Shown: piece by piece, positions 1-11,900 of the stretch
How positions within the stretch are numbered: position 1 is the first letter of the stretch
Layout of the letters: every line of letters begins with the position of its first letter
Assembly (NCBI GenBank): GCA_000310025.1
Contig: FN649738.1
Span: 2,113,556-2,177,555 of the forward strand
Direction: 5' to 3'
DNA: 64,000 nucleotides
From: Ectocarpus siliculosus
Taxonomy: Eukaryota > Sar > Phaeophyceae > Ectocarpales > Ectocarpaceae
Program-made: the position numbers and the translations under genes
The notes under the pieces: model-generated
Database searches by the model: none
What the model was told of the DNA's origin: nothing
Seen by the model: the letters and a program-made list of their open reading frames with translations, nothing else

Positions 1-307
1 CCCCGCAAAGCGCAAGCGCTGCACTCTGAAGTCGAGCAGTCCTGAACAGTGCCAAGCCGGCACTATAGAGGTATTTTCAGGCCCTGAATAGTGTTGGCAC
101 TATTCAAGCAGAATTCTGAATAGTGCCGGTGCCCGGTATAGTGCCGGTCAAATCGCCTGGATACATACCGGCACTATATCGGGACACCTACTGTATATCG
201 TCCCACATATTTTGCAGTAAATCAACCGAAGACAATTCGAGAGCACGACTTCACCACCTTAGAATAACAAAATGTCTAGACCGGTATTGAGAAGTCGGCA
301 GTTACAG
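1..307. other. 3' flank of the TTLL gene with nested hairpins
   Basis: No coding exon was recognised here; the TTLL stop codon is at 308-310 on the minus strand, so this is its 3' flank or UTR. The stretch holds a cluster of the decamer-like motif TATAGTGCCGG and its reverse complement, listed as a separate repeat. Confidence 0.5.
57..179. repeat. cluster of inverted TAGTGCC/GGCACTA motifs
   Basis: At least six copies of ATAGTGC or its reverse complement fall in 123 bases: CCGGCACTATA at 57-67, TGAATAGTG/CACTATTCA at 85-106 (9-bp stem, 4-base loop), GAATAGTGCCGGT at 118-130, TATAGTGCCGGT at 137-148 and ACCGGCACTATA at 167-178. The last two form a perfect 12-bp stem with an 18-base loop. It could be a 3' UTR structure of the TTLL transcript or the end of a small inverted-repeat transposon cut by the window edge. 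Confidence 0.7.
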
Positions 308-3300
308 TTACAGCTTCACGGCATGAGGCGACGATCGCGTGCGCTTGCTATGTGCGATGCGAGTTCCCTTGAGCGCGAGGTCCGTTCCAAACGACGCGAC
401 GGGGAAGGGAACAAAGCTCCCCTTGTACAAAAGCCTCCACAGCCCGGTGTCGGGTGGGGTATCCCCTCTCCCTTCCGCGGCTCCTTTCCGCCCCTGCACC
501 CCCCCGTCCTCTCTTTCAGCAGCAACGGGGTCACCCTCCGCACCCAAACCTGCGGAAGTGGTATTATCTTCCCGGCTACTCCCGCAGCTGTCGCCACCCG
601 GTGTTACCGAAGCATTCACTGCTCTGTCGGTTTCAGGTGCCGGTGTTGCAGATGCCGACGACGTCGTGCCGCCGACGAAAGTCGGGGCCTCGTGCCTCTC
701 CTTCTCAGCGACGGCCGCTGCGCTGTCGGCCGCGACCAGTTTTGTCGCAACCGCAACCCCATCCCCTCGTGGTTGCTGCTGCTGTTGGTCCTGAGTCTGC
801 GAGTCCGATGCCGAAGGAGCGGACGAGGCTTGAGGCTGCGACGCTCTGCTCCTGCTCTTGTTCCTTTGGTTTGCCTCCCACGCGGGCAGGTCTATGGTGA
901 CCTTGAGAAGGTCCGTCAGGGCGGCCTGCACGTACTGCTCGGTCACCTGCGGTTGGAAGGAACGTTCGCGATAGTATGGTTGGTAGGCATGCGAGTGCCC
1001 AGAAAAACTGTCTGAGAGACCTTGACAATGCCGGAGGGGAAGAAGCGACATCACCATATGATGCTCAGATGTTTGTATATCGGGTTCGCACCCTCGCTAC
1101 GGACCACAACGGGACGACTTTTTAAGACCGGAGGTTTGCTACAGGTCGGTCTTCACGTCTACGTAAGCGATCGGCTAGTTTGAAGCGTTGAAGAGGGATC
1201 CGAGGCCGCTTCCTTTAGCATGAGGCAGGCAGAGGCGGGGCTTGGGAGGGGCGGATTGAGTCCATGCCTTCTGCACGCCTAGGGATGGTTGGAACTTTGA
1301 ACCGGCAGTCCATTTGTGACTAGGTACGAACTTTAGATACTTGTTATTCCTTTCGGCTGTGTGCGGAAGGAGACCGGCGGCCGGGAGTCATATTAACTCC
1401 GATGCCGCCGTACCATGAGTGACATCGATACATCCACTACTCCTCGCTACCTTACTGTCTAAGTAACCATGCAGGACAAGCGGTTGCCCCTCACTCAATT
1501 CACCACGAAATAGGCGCGACCGTAGAAAACAATTTTTCACTGTTCGAATCATTGCTCTCAATCCCACGCTCGACGAACATGTTGTGATATGTTCGTAAGA
1601 AGGCGGCGTCCAGCTTGATTCGTACGAATGTACCTTGGTGCTGTAGTCGCAGGCAGGGCTGGAGTTTATCTCTATCAGCCACGGCTTGTATTGATCGTCT
1701 ACCATGAAATCGTAGCCGTAGAGCTCCCAAGATTTCTTGCGGTGTTCCACCAGGTCCTGGGACGTGGTTAAAAACAAGCAAGAAAAAATATCGGAAAACG
1801 TTAACAGACCATTGGACATCGGCTTACCGACCACACACACAACAATGTTAATTGAAATCTTCATGTAGGCCGGGGGAATGGAGTCAGTTCCAGTTCCAGC
1901 CACGGTCTTTGCGTGTGCTAATCTTCGTGATTTTTCCCCCGAGGTCTTGTTCCAAACGGATGTTAACCCCGAACAAGGTACTTGCTCCAATTCTAGCTCC
2001 TTTGGTAACGAGCGGGTGTATTTTTCTTGGTTTTCAAGTCCAGAGTGCAGAGCAAGAACCCCAAATACGGCCACGCGCGTTATCCCCGGTGTGGTATCTC
2101 ACGAACAAAAGTACAGACAATTTTTCTCACAAAGTAGGCCGACCACCGGATAGAGGCTCGGTGCACTCTTGTTCTTACGGTAGTAATCGCCGTAGAATGA
2201 ACCAAATGTGCATCTCACTTGGGCGCAGAGCAGGCTCCACGTGACGATCTGCTCCATCCTTGGCTGCATCCTCTTTCTCCAGCAGCCCTTCCCTGCCACC
2301 TCGTCCACATAAGCCGTGAACACCTCGTTTGACCACATGTGCTCGTGCACCTCAATCCCGTTGTCGGCAACCGACACCTAGTTTTGGACGTACATTTTAG
2401 TTTATGCATGGCCGAGATCAGTGACACGTTACGAGCAAGCTGTAATACACACACATAAAGGTACGCATGAACATACGTTGTTTAAGCAGCATCTCTCGTC
2501 TGTGTGCTCTTGTCGCACACATATGCTTGCGTGGGGGACTGCGGAATGCACTACAGACAAAATTGATACAGAGAGCAGGACACATCATTTCTTGGTCATT
2601 TCTGCTGGACTGTACATGTAAAATGTGTAAATCTTGCACGCAACGGTAGTGTAGCAGGGCGGGTGTCGTTACCTTTCCGAAGTTGTCGGACTTCTTGCAG
2701 ATACTGTTGTTCACGAGGTGGACGAAGTTGTTCCCGATGTTGCTGCCCGACGTCGTGTACTAGATAGTATTGAGATAGCGATGAAAGAAACGAAAACAGA
2801 TGATAACTGAACTGCACATTTGGCGAGGCAGAGACAGGTTCGTTGATGCGGCGACTGCTGGTGCGGGACACGAATCACCCACCTGAAATTAACCACACCA
2901 ATTGTAACGACAGCAGCCCGGAGTTCATTTAGAGAAACTCTCCTCTCGGTTGGCAAAATGCACATTCTCCTGAATTTCGGGTCGACCGCAACAACCTGAA
3001 CGAAAACAAAGGTCGCTCTAGCATGTGGTACGGGAGGCAGGGAACGCGGTAATACGTTACGACCGCGGAACTGGTATGTATACGGGGAGAGCTCGATCGA
3101 TGCTTACGGGCGGACGCGGCATCGACATTCTTGGAGAACGTACAACAAGAGAGTTGAGCAGGACGTTGTGTAGATATGTAGAGCATGCTGTTTGCACACA
3201 AACGCCTGGTACACAATCGGGGGAGCACGCGCACCCTCGCAAGACACCATGACACCATCGTGCCCGCTTTTGGAATGTGACATTCTTGGTTTCGTTTTTT

Positions 3301-6300
3301 CTATAAACTTGATCTCTCTCTTGTTGTTCCGCGGTTGTTTGCTCATAAGAAAACATGTTTGAAAAATACCTCCTCGACTCCAAAGCGAACGTAGCAGCGG
3401 TCGTAGAACCACACCGTCAGAGGATTCCAGTCTGTTACCAGCACCCACTGCCTCATGTCGAACTTGCGCCGCGCGATGATCAAGGGGTTCTGCAACCAAG
3501 ACAACGCAACACGGAAGGGACACACAAGAACCGTCCGCGTGGTAGAACTGCAAATGACACCAGCATTCACTGCCTGCTGTCGAGCTCGTGTCCCGCGGGA
3601 GTGAGAGGGGTGCGCGACACATTCAAGCTGAAAAACAAGGTTAGCCTCATACTTAGCAAATGCCATCACGGTCTCTCCCGCGAGCGGTTGTATGGCTTGC
3701 CACTGTCAACTCACACGTAGCTTTTGCTTCAAACGCGAAACGGTGCATCGAAAACGTCGTTAAGATGGGATGGTACAACATTTTAGGTCCCCTAAGGAAG
3801 GGGTAGGGGGGGCATCCAAGTCTCTGTGAAAGTCGTGATCACTACCTCGGGCAACTTGAAGTATACCAAACGACCCCACACGTCGAAGACAGATGATACA
3901 AACCGTATGTCTTCAAAACACGAAGCCATGCGCTTCGTGCCTTGCACTTACAGAGTAGCCGTCACCCGGCCCCCCAGGCACAATAACAAGCGGTCGAGAT
4001 GAACCGTACGGCAAGCAGCTGTGAACTGTGTACTCGTAACTCTTGAAACGATGTGGAGATTCACTTGTATCACCACATACCGGAGGGCAACGGCGATGTC
4101 GAGGGCACACCATGAACGAAACGTCGCGCCTCCTACAAAGTCTCAGCTCGGCGTGTCTACAAGCAGCAAAACGAGTAAAAACAAAATGGCTGGCTGTGGT
4201 CCAAACCCTGGATAAATCGCATCGTCGTTTAAAACAAAACCACAACTTCCCTACAAAGCGAACCCAGCGCCAAGGTACACACGGTCACAGCAGTACACCA
4301 TACCTCGATGTACTTGTGTACTACCCACTGGGACACGGCCTGGGGCTGCTTGGATTCCGTGTAGTTCAGAAGCCTATCCAACTCCGTAAAACACTCGATA
4401 CCCCGACCTCGAGACTTGGCCGCCTGTGGTGTGTTCAGAACGGGGTAAATACGTGGGGGGGACTCATGGAGTTGCGGAGAGGTCTTGACAAATTGCGTCA
4501 ATTGGTTGGCTGTGACTGACTATCGATTGATACTTCGTTGTGTGAACCAAACCAAGACGATTACTCACTAAAAGGTACAACAGCCGTTCACTGCCTTTTA
4601 GGTGGCTCGTGAAAACGGGATGTTGGTGAAGTATCCTCGGACCAAGTGGAAACTACGCACGGACACGTACCGGCTTGACAATCCACATGTTCTGGCAGAA
4701 GTCCCCGTTGAGGTCGAACTGCGAACGCGAAGCCATAGCCGCTCTCTGTTTGCGTTTGGAGCAGGATGTGCAGCCAACAGATAGAGGGGAAGCTGTCGTG
4801 TTGGGTGATGGGAAACAATACACCTTCGTCTGGACAGTGCGGTGTTTATGGGAAACGATGGTTTCAGCCCGTGACCAGCCGCTGCTAGCAAAACGCCTTT
4901 CGTGTGGCTGGAGTATTTTCCAGCTCCGTAAGCTGGGTGAACGATACTAGGGTAGATGGAAGAGACATGAAAGAAAGCGCCCCCGAGGCGGCGAGCTGAA
5001 TATAAAATGTTTACATGTGTTGCTAGGCATCCCATATTCGGCATGCTGAACGATGTCTGTGTTGCTGGGCATCCCATATTCGGCATGCTGAACGATGTCT
5101 GTGGACATGCGGAACCGCTGATGGGGTCATAATCATGGGTTGTAGTCAAAAGGGATCGGAGATGTATCCTTTTAGGGGTACATCGATCTATCCTGAGGTA
5201 CGGAGAAAACTAGTCCGACCTCCCACGACGCGGGCGAACGGGTGGTAAAGGGACGAGCAGCGGAAACAACCTCTAGGGTACTAGTTTCTCCATCATAGCA
5301 CATAACCATCACGGATTAAGGGTCCCCCCCCATCCGCCTTCACGGCCTCACTCTTCATCCCCTTAACCCCCAGTCAAGCTAAAACAAAAAAATTCTCTTT
5401 TTCTTGCCTCGAGCACGGCTTCGACCTCTTGGAGCATGGCGTCCCCCAAAGGGACGACCGTCCGGACTCTCTCCGTACACGCCGCGCGGAGGTCGTCTTG
5501 TTGTTTTTGCTTTCGCCGTCCCTCACGGGTGCCACTTTTAGAGGACGCCTGTTGTTGTTGGTGGTGGTGGTGGTCGCGATAGGGAGACGTCAGCTAAAAG
5601 TGAGCGAGACCGCTGATCATGATCGGACGAGGAGGAAAGGAGGGGTCGACGGAATGTCAACATGGCAAACTCTGAAAATACCATCAAGGGGAGCACAACC
5701 TCACACCGATCACTCACAAGACAACCTTCGTCCGACAATGAAATACAGCTTGCTAGAGCACCCGCACACCCCGCTTGCAATGTTTACACGCGCGCATGAG
5801 TTTCACATACACCACTTCCAATAGTTCGCGTAAATATTGCACAACATTCCACAACCCCTGTTCAATCTCACTTCTTTCTCGGCCTGAGTCTGAATGAAAG
5901 CCTCTAGTGGAGTTGCAGGCCTGGAAGGGAGGGGATGCGGCCTGTACAGCCCCGGCATATCCGGGTGCGGCGCCCCCCCTCCTGTGCCAAGCCCTATCAG
6001 CTCCCACTCCAGCTCGCTGCACAGGGCCTCCGCTGGTCCCCCGGAGTCCAACCCGCCTTCTCCTTCTCCTACGCGAGCCTGTTTGTCGGTTTCGTAGACA
6101 TGTTGGAGGGGCGAGGGGGGACGTTTCGTGTGCCACGCACGGGGGAGAGGGTCGGTGTGGTGTACCACATATTGGTGGTGGAGGGAGGATGCGTGTATTT
6201 GGGTTTTATTTTCGCGTTGGTGGTACTGGGGTTTTGCCAAATACACACACAGGCGTTGCAGGCATGTACATCGTGGCCTATCTACTTTTTCCTTCAAGTA

Positions 6301-8951
6301 ACTGATGTTTCCATTTCACGATCCTAGGGCGTCCAACAGGCGTCGCGTCCATCGGTGCAGAAGAAAAGTGAGACACGCTTTACCTTGTCGATTGCAACTG
6401 CACATGTGAATGTTAGCACCCCTCCGCCGTACGACACCGAGAGACGACCGAGGCGCGTTTCGGACTTCGGAGCGGTACCGCACTTCTGTGTGCCACTCTT
6501 TGTGCCGTTCTTTGTCTCGTTTATGTTTACACACCACGTCCAATCGTCGCTCGCAGTGGTTTCCCGCCCTACGGTAACCGGCACCCTTCAATACAGATAT
6601 ATTATTGTGGAGTGTACAAACAACAGGGGTGTCGGGGACGCACGTGTTTCCTTCGGCAGACCGCCAGAGCGGCACCGATGATCTCTGCGTTGACTTGGAT
6701 CCCTGCCCCTTCCGGCTCCCATGGCCGTCTGCCACATGAGGGAATGGAAGAAGAGAGTCAGGGGTTGATTCGCCCATCCCTTACACAGTGTGTGGTTTGT
6801 TCATGGTCGGCTGTAGATCGATCGAACATACTATGTAGTTTTGCGTCAACAAACGCCTACAACACAGGTTTACGACATGTCACCAAGTGCTGCGTATTCT
6901 AGCATCTTTTGCCGATTCGATGACAGAAGACACAGGTGGTAAAGATAGCGGCTTGTGCGGTATTTGCACTTTTCCTACATGTAGTTTCGGTCGATTGTTG
7001 GCAACAAACAAAGGAAATACTGAGCATCTCGTCGCTCTTCATCCGCCACTCATAGGCATTCATTAACCTTATTTAGTTACGTCCAGCTTTTAGGTGCCTC
7101 ATACTGGCAACCAAATGCGAAACAGCCCACGCGGGAGCGGGAAGAGTTTCCTGGGTCGCATCTCTAGCTAGCCGTGGACAAGGATTGTTACAGGGTGTAC
7201 CCTTGCTGGAATGCTGTACATCTTAACACCCTCTACACAGAGATATCGCTCACAATCCTCACCTTCGAGCGGATACCGGCGGCATCTGTCTTCGCAACTT
7301 CGCGCCACCGCCACCGTCACTTCCGTCGCCCTTCCCGATAGTACCGTCTGTCGCCTGAGCAGCCCGGCCTTTCTGGTCAGTCGAAGCATCATTCTCTCGT
7401 CCGGCTTCTTTTCCTACCATCGACGATGACAATGATCCCGTCGTCGTCGTCGTCGTCTTCGACGAGCGCACCGCGGGGGGTGGGACGGGCACCCCGGAAG
7501 GCTGTTGATGCTGTTGTCGAAGGCCCTGCTCCGAATCTTCGGGTACCAGCGATGATGGTCCTGTTTGGGCTGATGGTGGCGGTGCTGTCATCGGCGTTCC
7601 TACCTCCGCTGTACCAACCGCTCCAACCTCAACCGGCTTGCTCGGAGCCACAGCAGGCGTTGCAGCACTAGCAGCAACAACAGAACCAGCAGCAGAGACA
7701 GGACCGAGATCGGCCGTCTGCTTGAACGCCGCTCGTGATTCCGTCTGTGTACCTCCCACCACACCATCATCCGTGGGTGAAACAGCACCCTCTGCTGCTA
7801 ATGATTTTGCTCCTCGTGATGATTCTGGCGGTGTTGTCATGGCACCGCCCGGGTCGGCGGCGGCATTTCGAGCTGTCACGCGGTCATCGACGGATGAAAC
7901 CGACGGCGGAGCTGTTGCACCGGTGGTGGAAACGACTGTCGGCGTAGCTGTCTTGGGCGAAACCATAGAGGGCGACGATCCCGATCGTGGCGGTGGCCTG
8001 GGGACCGCTTCTTCTCCTTCTTTTTCGTCGTCGACGCTGCTGTCGTCGAACGCGTCGTCTTCGTCGTCGTACACGTCATTTTCGTCGCTATCCATGCCGC
8101 CATCGCAGCCCCGCGAGGGAGATGATTTGGCCTCCGCTTTTGGACAACCGACAGCAGAAGAGCCGAGACGCCGTAGCGCAACGCGGCCCTTTGCCCTGAG
8201 GAAGACGTGCTTCAGGAGAGACTCGGCGGCCGTGGCACAGTAGTCGTCCAGAAACCCCTGAAAACAAAAAAGAGAGGATTTTAAAGGTAGATCCCCAGGT
8301 TCGTGTCACATGAAAAAGAAGTTTCTTTTTGCCTCGGGGTACGACATCGCATTCGTGAACATGAACGGAAGAACTAATGATCTCCGGCGGTGTCCTTTCC
8401 GTGCCTCGACCCATTGCCATCTCACCAGCACGTCGGTGTCGATGGAGAGGTCGTAGCCCCTCGGCAGGATCTCGCTGCAGTCGCAGTCGGCGAACCACTT
8501 GAGGTTGCGAAGGTTTCCGAGCAGGCCCGCCTTGGTCGTGATGGCCACGTTCTGAGACAAGTCCATCAGTCGGCACATCGGTCGGTCGAGGGAGACAGGA
8601 TGGGAGGGACAAAGGGACGCGTTGGGCTCGATCGTGGACTTTGGAACAGGCAGTTTACAGCGGAATCACTTCGTTTAGCTAGGTGTTGTCGGATCACAGG
8701 GAAACGGTGTTGCGGCCACCGGTGGCTCTTGTTATCCATGCCAAGCTTTAGGTATGAGCCTCTAAAACCATAAGTACCTTGAAAAAGTGGTTGCAGAGTT
8801 GCCACGGCTCTATGTCCGTGGTGCGGATGTCCTGGCTGTGCAGGGTCCACTTGAGGTCGAAGAACGGAGAGTCTCGGTCATGGTTCTGCGTCCATCCCCT
8901 CTCGATCAAGGCCTTCTTTACGCATGGGTACCATCCCGTCATCACGAACAC
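308..8951 (-). other. TTL catalytic region of the TTLL gene
   Basis: Conserved blocks appear in family order. TGWYPCVKKAL (8951 exon) and TTKAGLLGNLRNLKWF (8551 exon) are typical of the TTLL3/8 N-terminal part. WIVKP (4718 exon) followed by AAKSRGRGI (4423 exon) is the ATP-binding stretch. WVVHKYIE then KFDMRQWVLVTDWNPLTVWF (3489 exon) and HLVNNSI (2759 exon) follow. HMWSNEVF (2377 exon) and YGYDFMVDDQYKPWLIEINS (1756 exon) close the fold, with the metal-binding D and the EIN motif intact. The wording of these blocks fits TTLL3/8 better than glutamylases or true tubulin tyrosine ligase. An acidic insert sits in the 8257 exon. The last exon adds about 190 residues of Gln/Ser/Ala-rich tail. Confidence 0.85.
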
Positions 8952-11900
8952 CTAATGAACAAGTGTGTTTGTACACGAGGGTGGAATACCGAATAACGAA
9001 CGTGTGTCCTTGTTGCGCGATGCTTTGCGATTCGTTCATATCTTGAAAACCTCCTGTGCAATTCACAAACGTGGCAAACACACAAGCGGACAAGCACGGC
9101 CCGGCTTCTGTTTTCTTGTTTCATTTTTTCTTGACCGCCACGCCCGTCTCTGGAAGAGCGCTTTACCCGCTGATCGATTACCGAACGAACCAAGGGAAGG
9201 AAGGCTTGGCCCGCAAATAAACGGGAGGGGAGGGGGGGTCTGAGAAACGCCTGACGTTCTTGCATACATATCCATCCACCGTATTTCTAAACCACCAGTG
9301 CTTAAACACGTCCCTCGATCGCCAATGCGCTATACTTGCGGTGTACCTTAGTTTCGGGGGCAACCTTGTGCTTGCGCTTCCAGTCGTTGAAGTCGCGGGC
9401 GCTCGCTGTGATCACGCCCCCGCCCTTGCGCTGCTGAGTCAGGCGCTCCACGCTCGTCTGTAGTTCCTCGTCCGTCAACCTCGGTGGCTCCGCCACCCTG
9501 GCGGTGTTGCCGTTGCCGCTCTTTTCTTCCTGTTTCGCGTTGTGTCGATGATACCATTTCATGTCACTATGGGGTAATAGTGTGATATTCGGTCATAACA
9601 ACACGATCGGGTAGGACGCACTGGACCCCCGACAGAGCGGAGAGGGGTGCGGGGGGCCAGATTGAAGTCGTGAGCGGGAGCGTGTTGTAATTGTCGGTGG
9701 GCGGTGCCGTGATCTTAGTTCAGTTGGCCCCCTCTTGGAGCGAAGTGCCTAGTGGGAGATAAGAGGTGGGTAGGTGTGGGGGGGGGAGGCTGGCGGGGCC
9801 CGTCACCGTACTGGTTATATACAAGCCTCTATCCCACGCCCGTGGATACGGAAATTGCAGTACTTCCATGCACATGTGGCAACCTGGGCAACACCGGATC
9901 CCTGCGCGATCTAAGAGATTCACGGGGCACCACCGACCATCTTCGGAATTTGAATGGTACCATAGTATATCTTCCCCCGGTTGTCGCGCCCATGACCAGG
10001 GGCCTGAGCGAAAAAGACTTTCGTGCGAGACTCAAAGGCACACATCTACTTCGCAAAACCGGGGTGGGCGTCCGCGAGATGGTAATAGGATGTGTGTATT
10101 CCCCTGGTCGACCCTGGAATGTGCCTACTTATGCCTTCACCTCGCCGCTTTCAGCCCCCGTTTCTGGGCATTGTCCGGCCTTGGAGGGATCGCCACTCTG
10201 CCGTAGCTCCTTGGCCATGAAGAGGACCTTGTCTCGAAGGATTCGCATCCTTCTTGTCTGCCTTCGTTTGGCGTTTTCCTCCTGTGTGTCACGTATACGT
10301 GCATCGATCACACTTAATATTGATGCGAAGAATAAAAAAGTGCTGTTTGTCAGTACTCTGCCGTTATTGTCCAAACGATAGAATTATCTATGTACGTGCG
10401 GTGAATTGCTCGCTAACGTGTGGATGAACAATTTTTCAATCGTACATGAATGAATGACGACAGAAATGCAAACGGCTCAGAAGTTTCGAATCAGCCGACT
10501 AACAACAAACATCGAAATGAAATCACCTCGTCCTCCTTCTCCTTCTTTTTCTTCACGAGGCTCTCCAGGTGCCGCTGCGCCTTCTCCCTGGCCAATTTCA
10601 CCTCAAAGAAACGCCGCCGTCTCTCTTCCTTGTCCAAACCCTCCACCGCCCTCGCTGTCTTTTCAAGCTCTTCAGCGCTTGTGCCAGCCATGGTGGTTGA
10701 GGCTTGCGCGTCTCCTCCTTCGCCTTCTTGATTCTCGCTGTTGTTGTTGCGAAACAAAGTTCGGAATTGGTGTGAGACGCACGTTTTAGGGGTTTTAGGA
10801 CCAGGGGCGTATGAGGGAGGATGTCACAGGTTGTGGACAGTGTGGTTTGTGGTCGTGGTTACACGGACGGTTTCAAATAACGTTTGTCTGACTCTAATGG
10901 GGAAAGCCAACCTCACGACAACATCTATCTGCTCGATCGATTCCGTTTCATGTGGTACAAATATTGTAGTCACCTGATCGAAAACAAACGTGGATACATG
11001 GCATAACGCTTGGAACCACGTTGGGAAGAGCTCCGGAAATGTACGATGCACAAAACGAGGTCACTTGCTGTCTATGTCGCCCCCGTACGCCTCGAGGGAA
11101 CGTGAAGAGGTAAATTTGTGAAGTATTGAAATCAACCCACCCACACTACGTTTGGCACTCTGTGCTCCGATCGATCGCTTCAAGAAAATTCTCATCTGTG
11201 CAGATAGGGATTGCAGCGCTAGCGCAGCAGGTCTCACCAAAAAAACAACTTGCCACATGGTGAAATGATCCGTGCCGACGAAGACAATACACGGGTGTAT
11301 CATATGACAACCGCTCACGGAAACGAACGCCTTTTGCCCCCCTTGCCCCCCGCCTCTTCACCACTTCGTGCGGTCCCTTGTGGCCGAACCTGTGTCAGTT
11401 GTTTCTGCGCTGTGCGCAACCTACCCGATGTCCAGCACCGAGAAAGGCTCACCTCCGTGAGTGAGCGCTTCGTATCGCGTTCAACCCACTTCCGGCGACA
11501 CCTTCGGTAGCTGTCGCCGCCGCTCCCTCCCCGTCTACCCCTTCTCTGGCCCCGTCTCCGCCGTCGCTACTGCCGCGGCCGCCCACCCACTTGTTGTGCC
11601 CGGGTGCTGTCGTTACTGCTGCCGCAGACAGGTGTTCAGTATCGCCACCGCCGGCAGCTTTCTGCGTCTAATTTCCCCCACACCAAAACCGGACATGATT
11701 GTTTTATTGGTTTGCAACGAGTCAGTCACATAGTTGGAGCAGCAGGGTGGGCGCAGCCGCAGCCGTAGCAGCAGTAGCAGCAAGCAGTAAGGAAATTCAT
11801 GCTGATACGCCGCCCTTGAAAACGCACCTTTAGATAGTTTGGTGCGTCAGTGTTTTTCTTTTTACTTGCGGCGGTTGTTCTAACTATTTAGCTGGTCTCT

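Noticed and set aside
2711-2965. Minus-strand frame with VVAVDPKFRRMCILPTERR as an extra TTLL exon
   Set aside because: The 3370 and 2759 exon edges join directly in phase and match the family without it.
7638-8243. 201-codon plus-strand Ala/Ser/Thr-rich frame
   Set aside because: It lies antisense to the TTLL exon 8257-7277, whose ends match conserved TTLL3/8 sequence.
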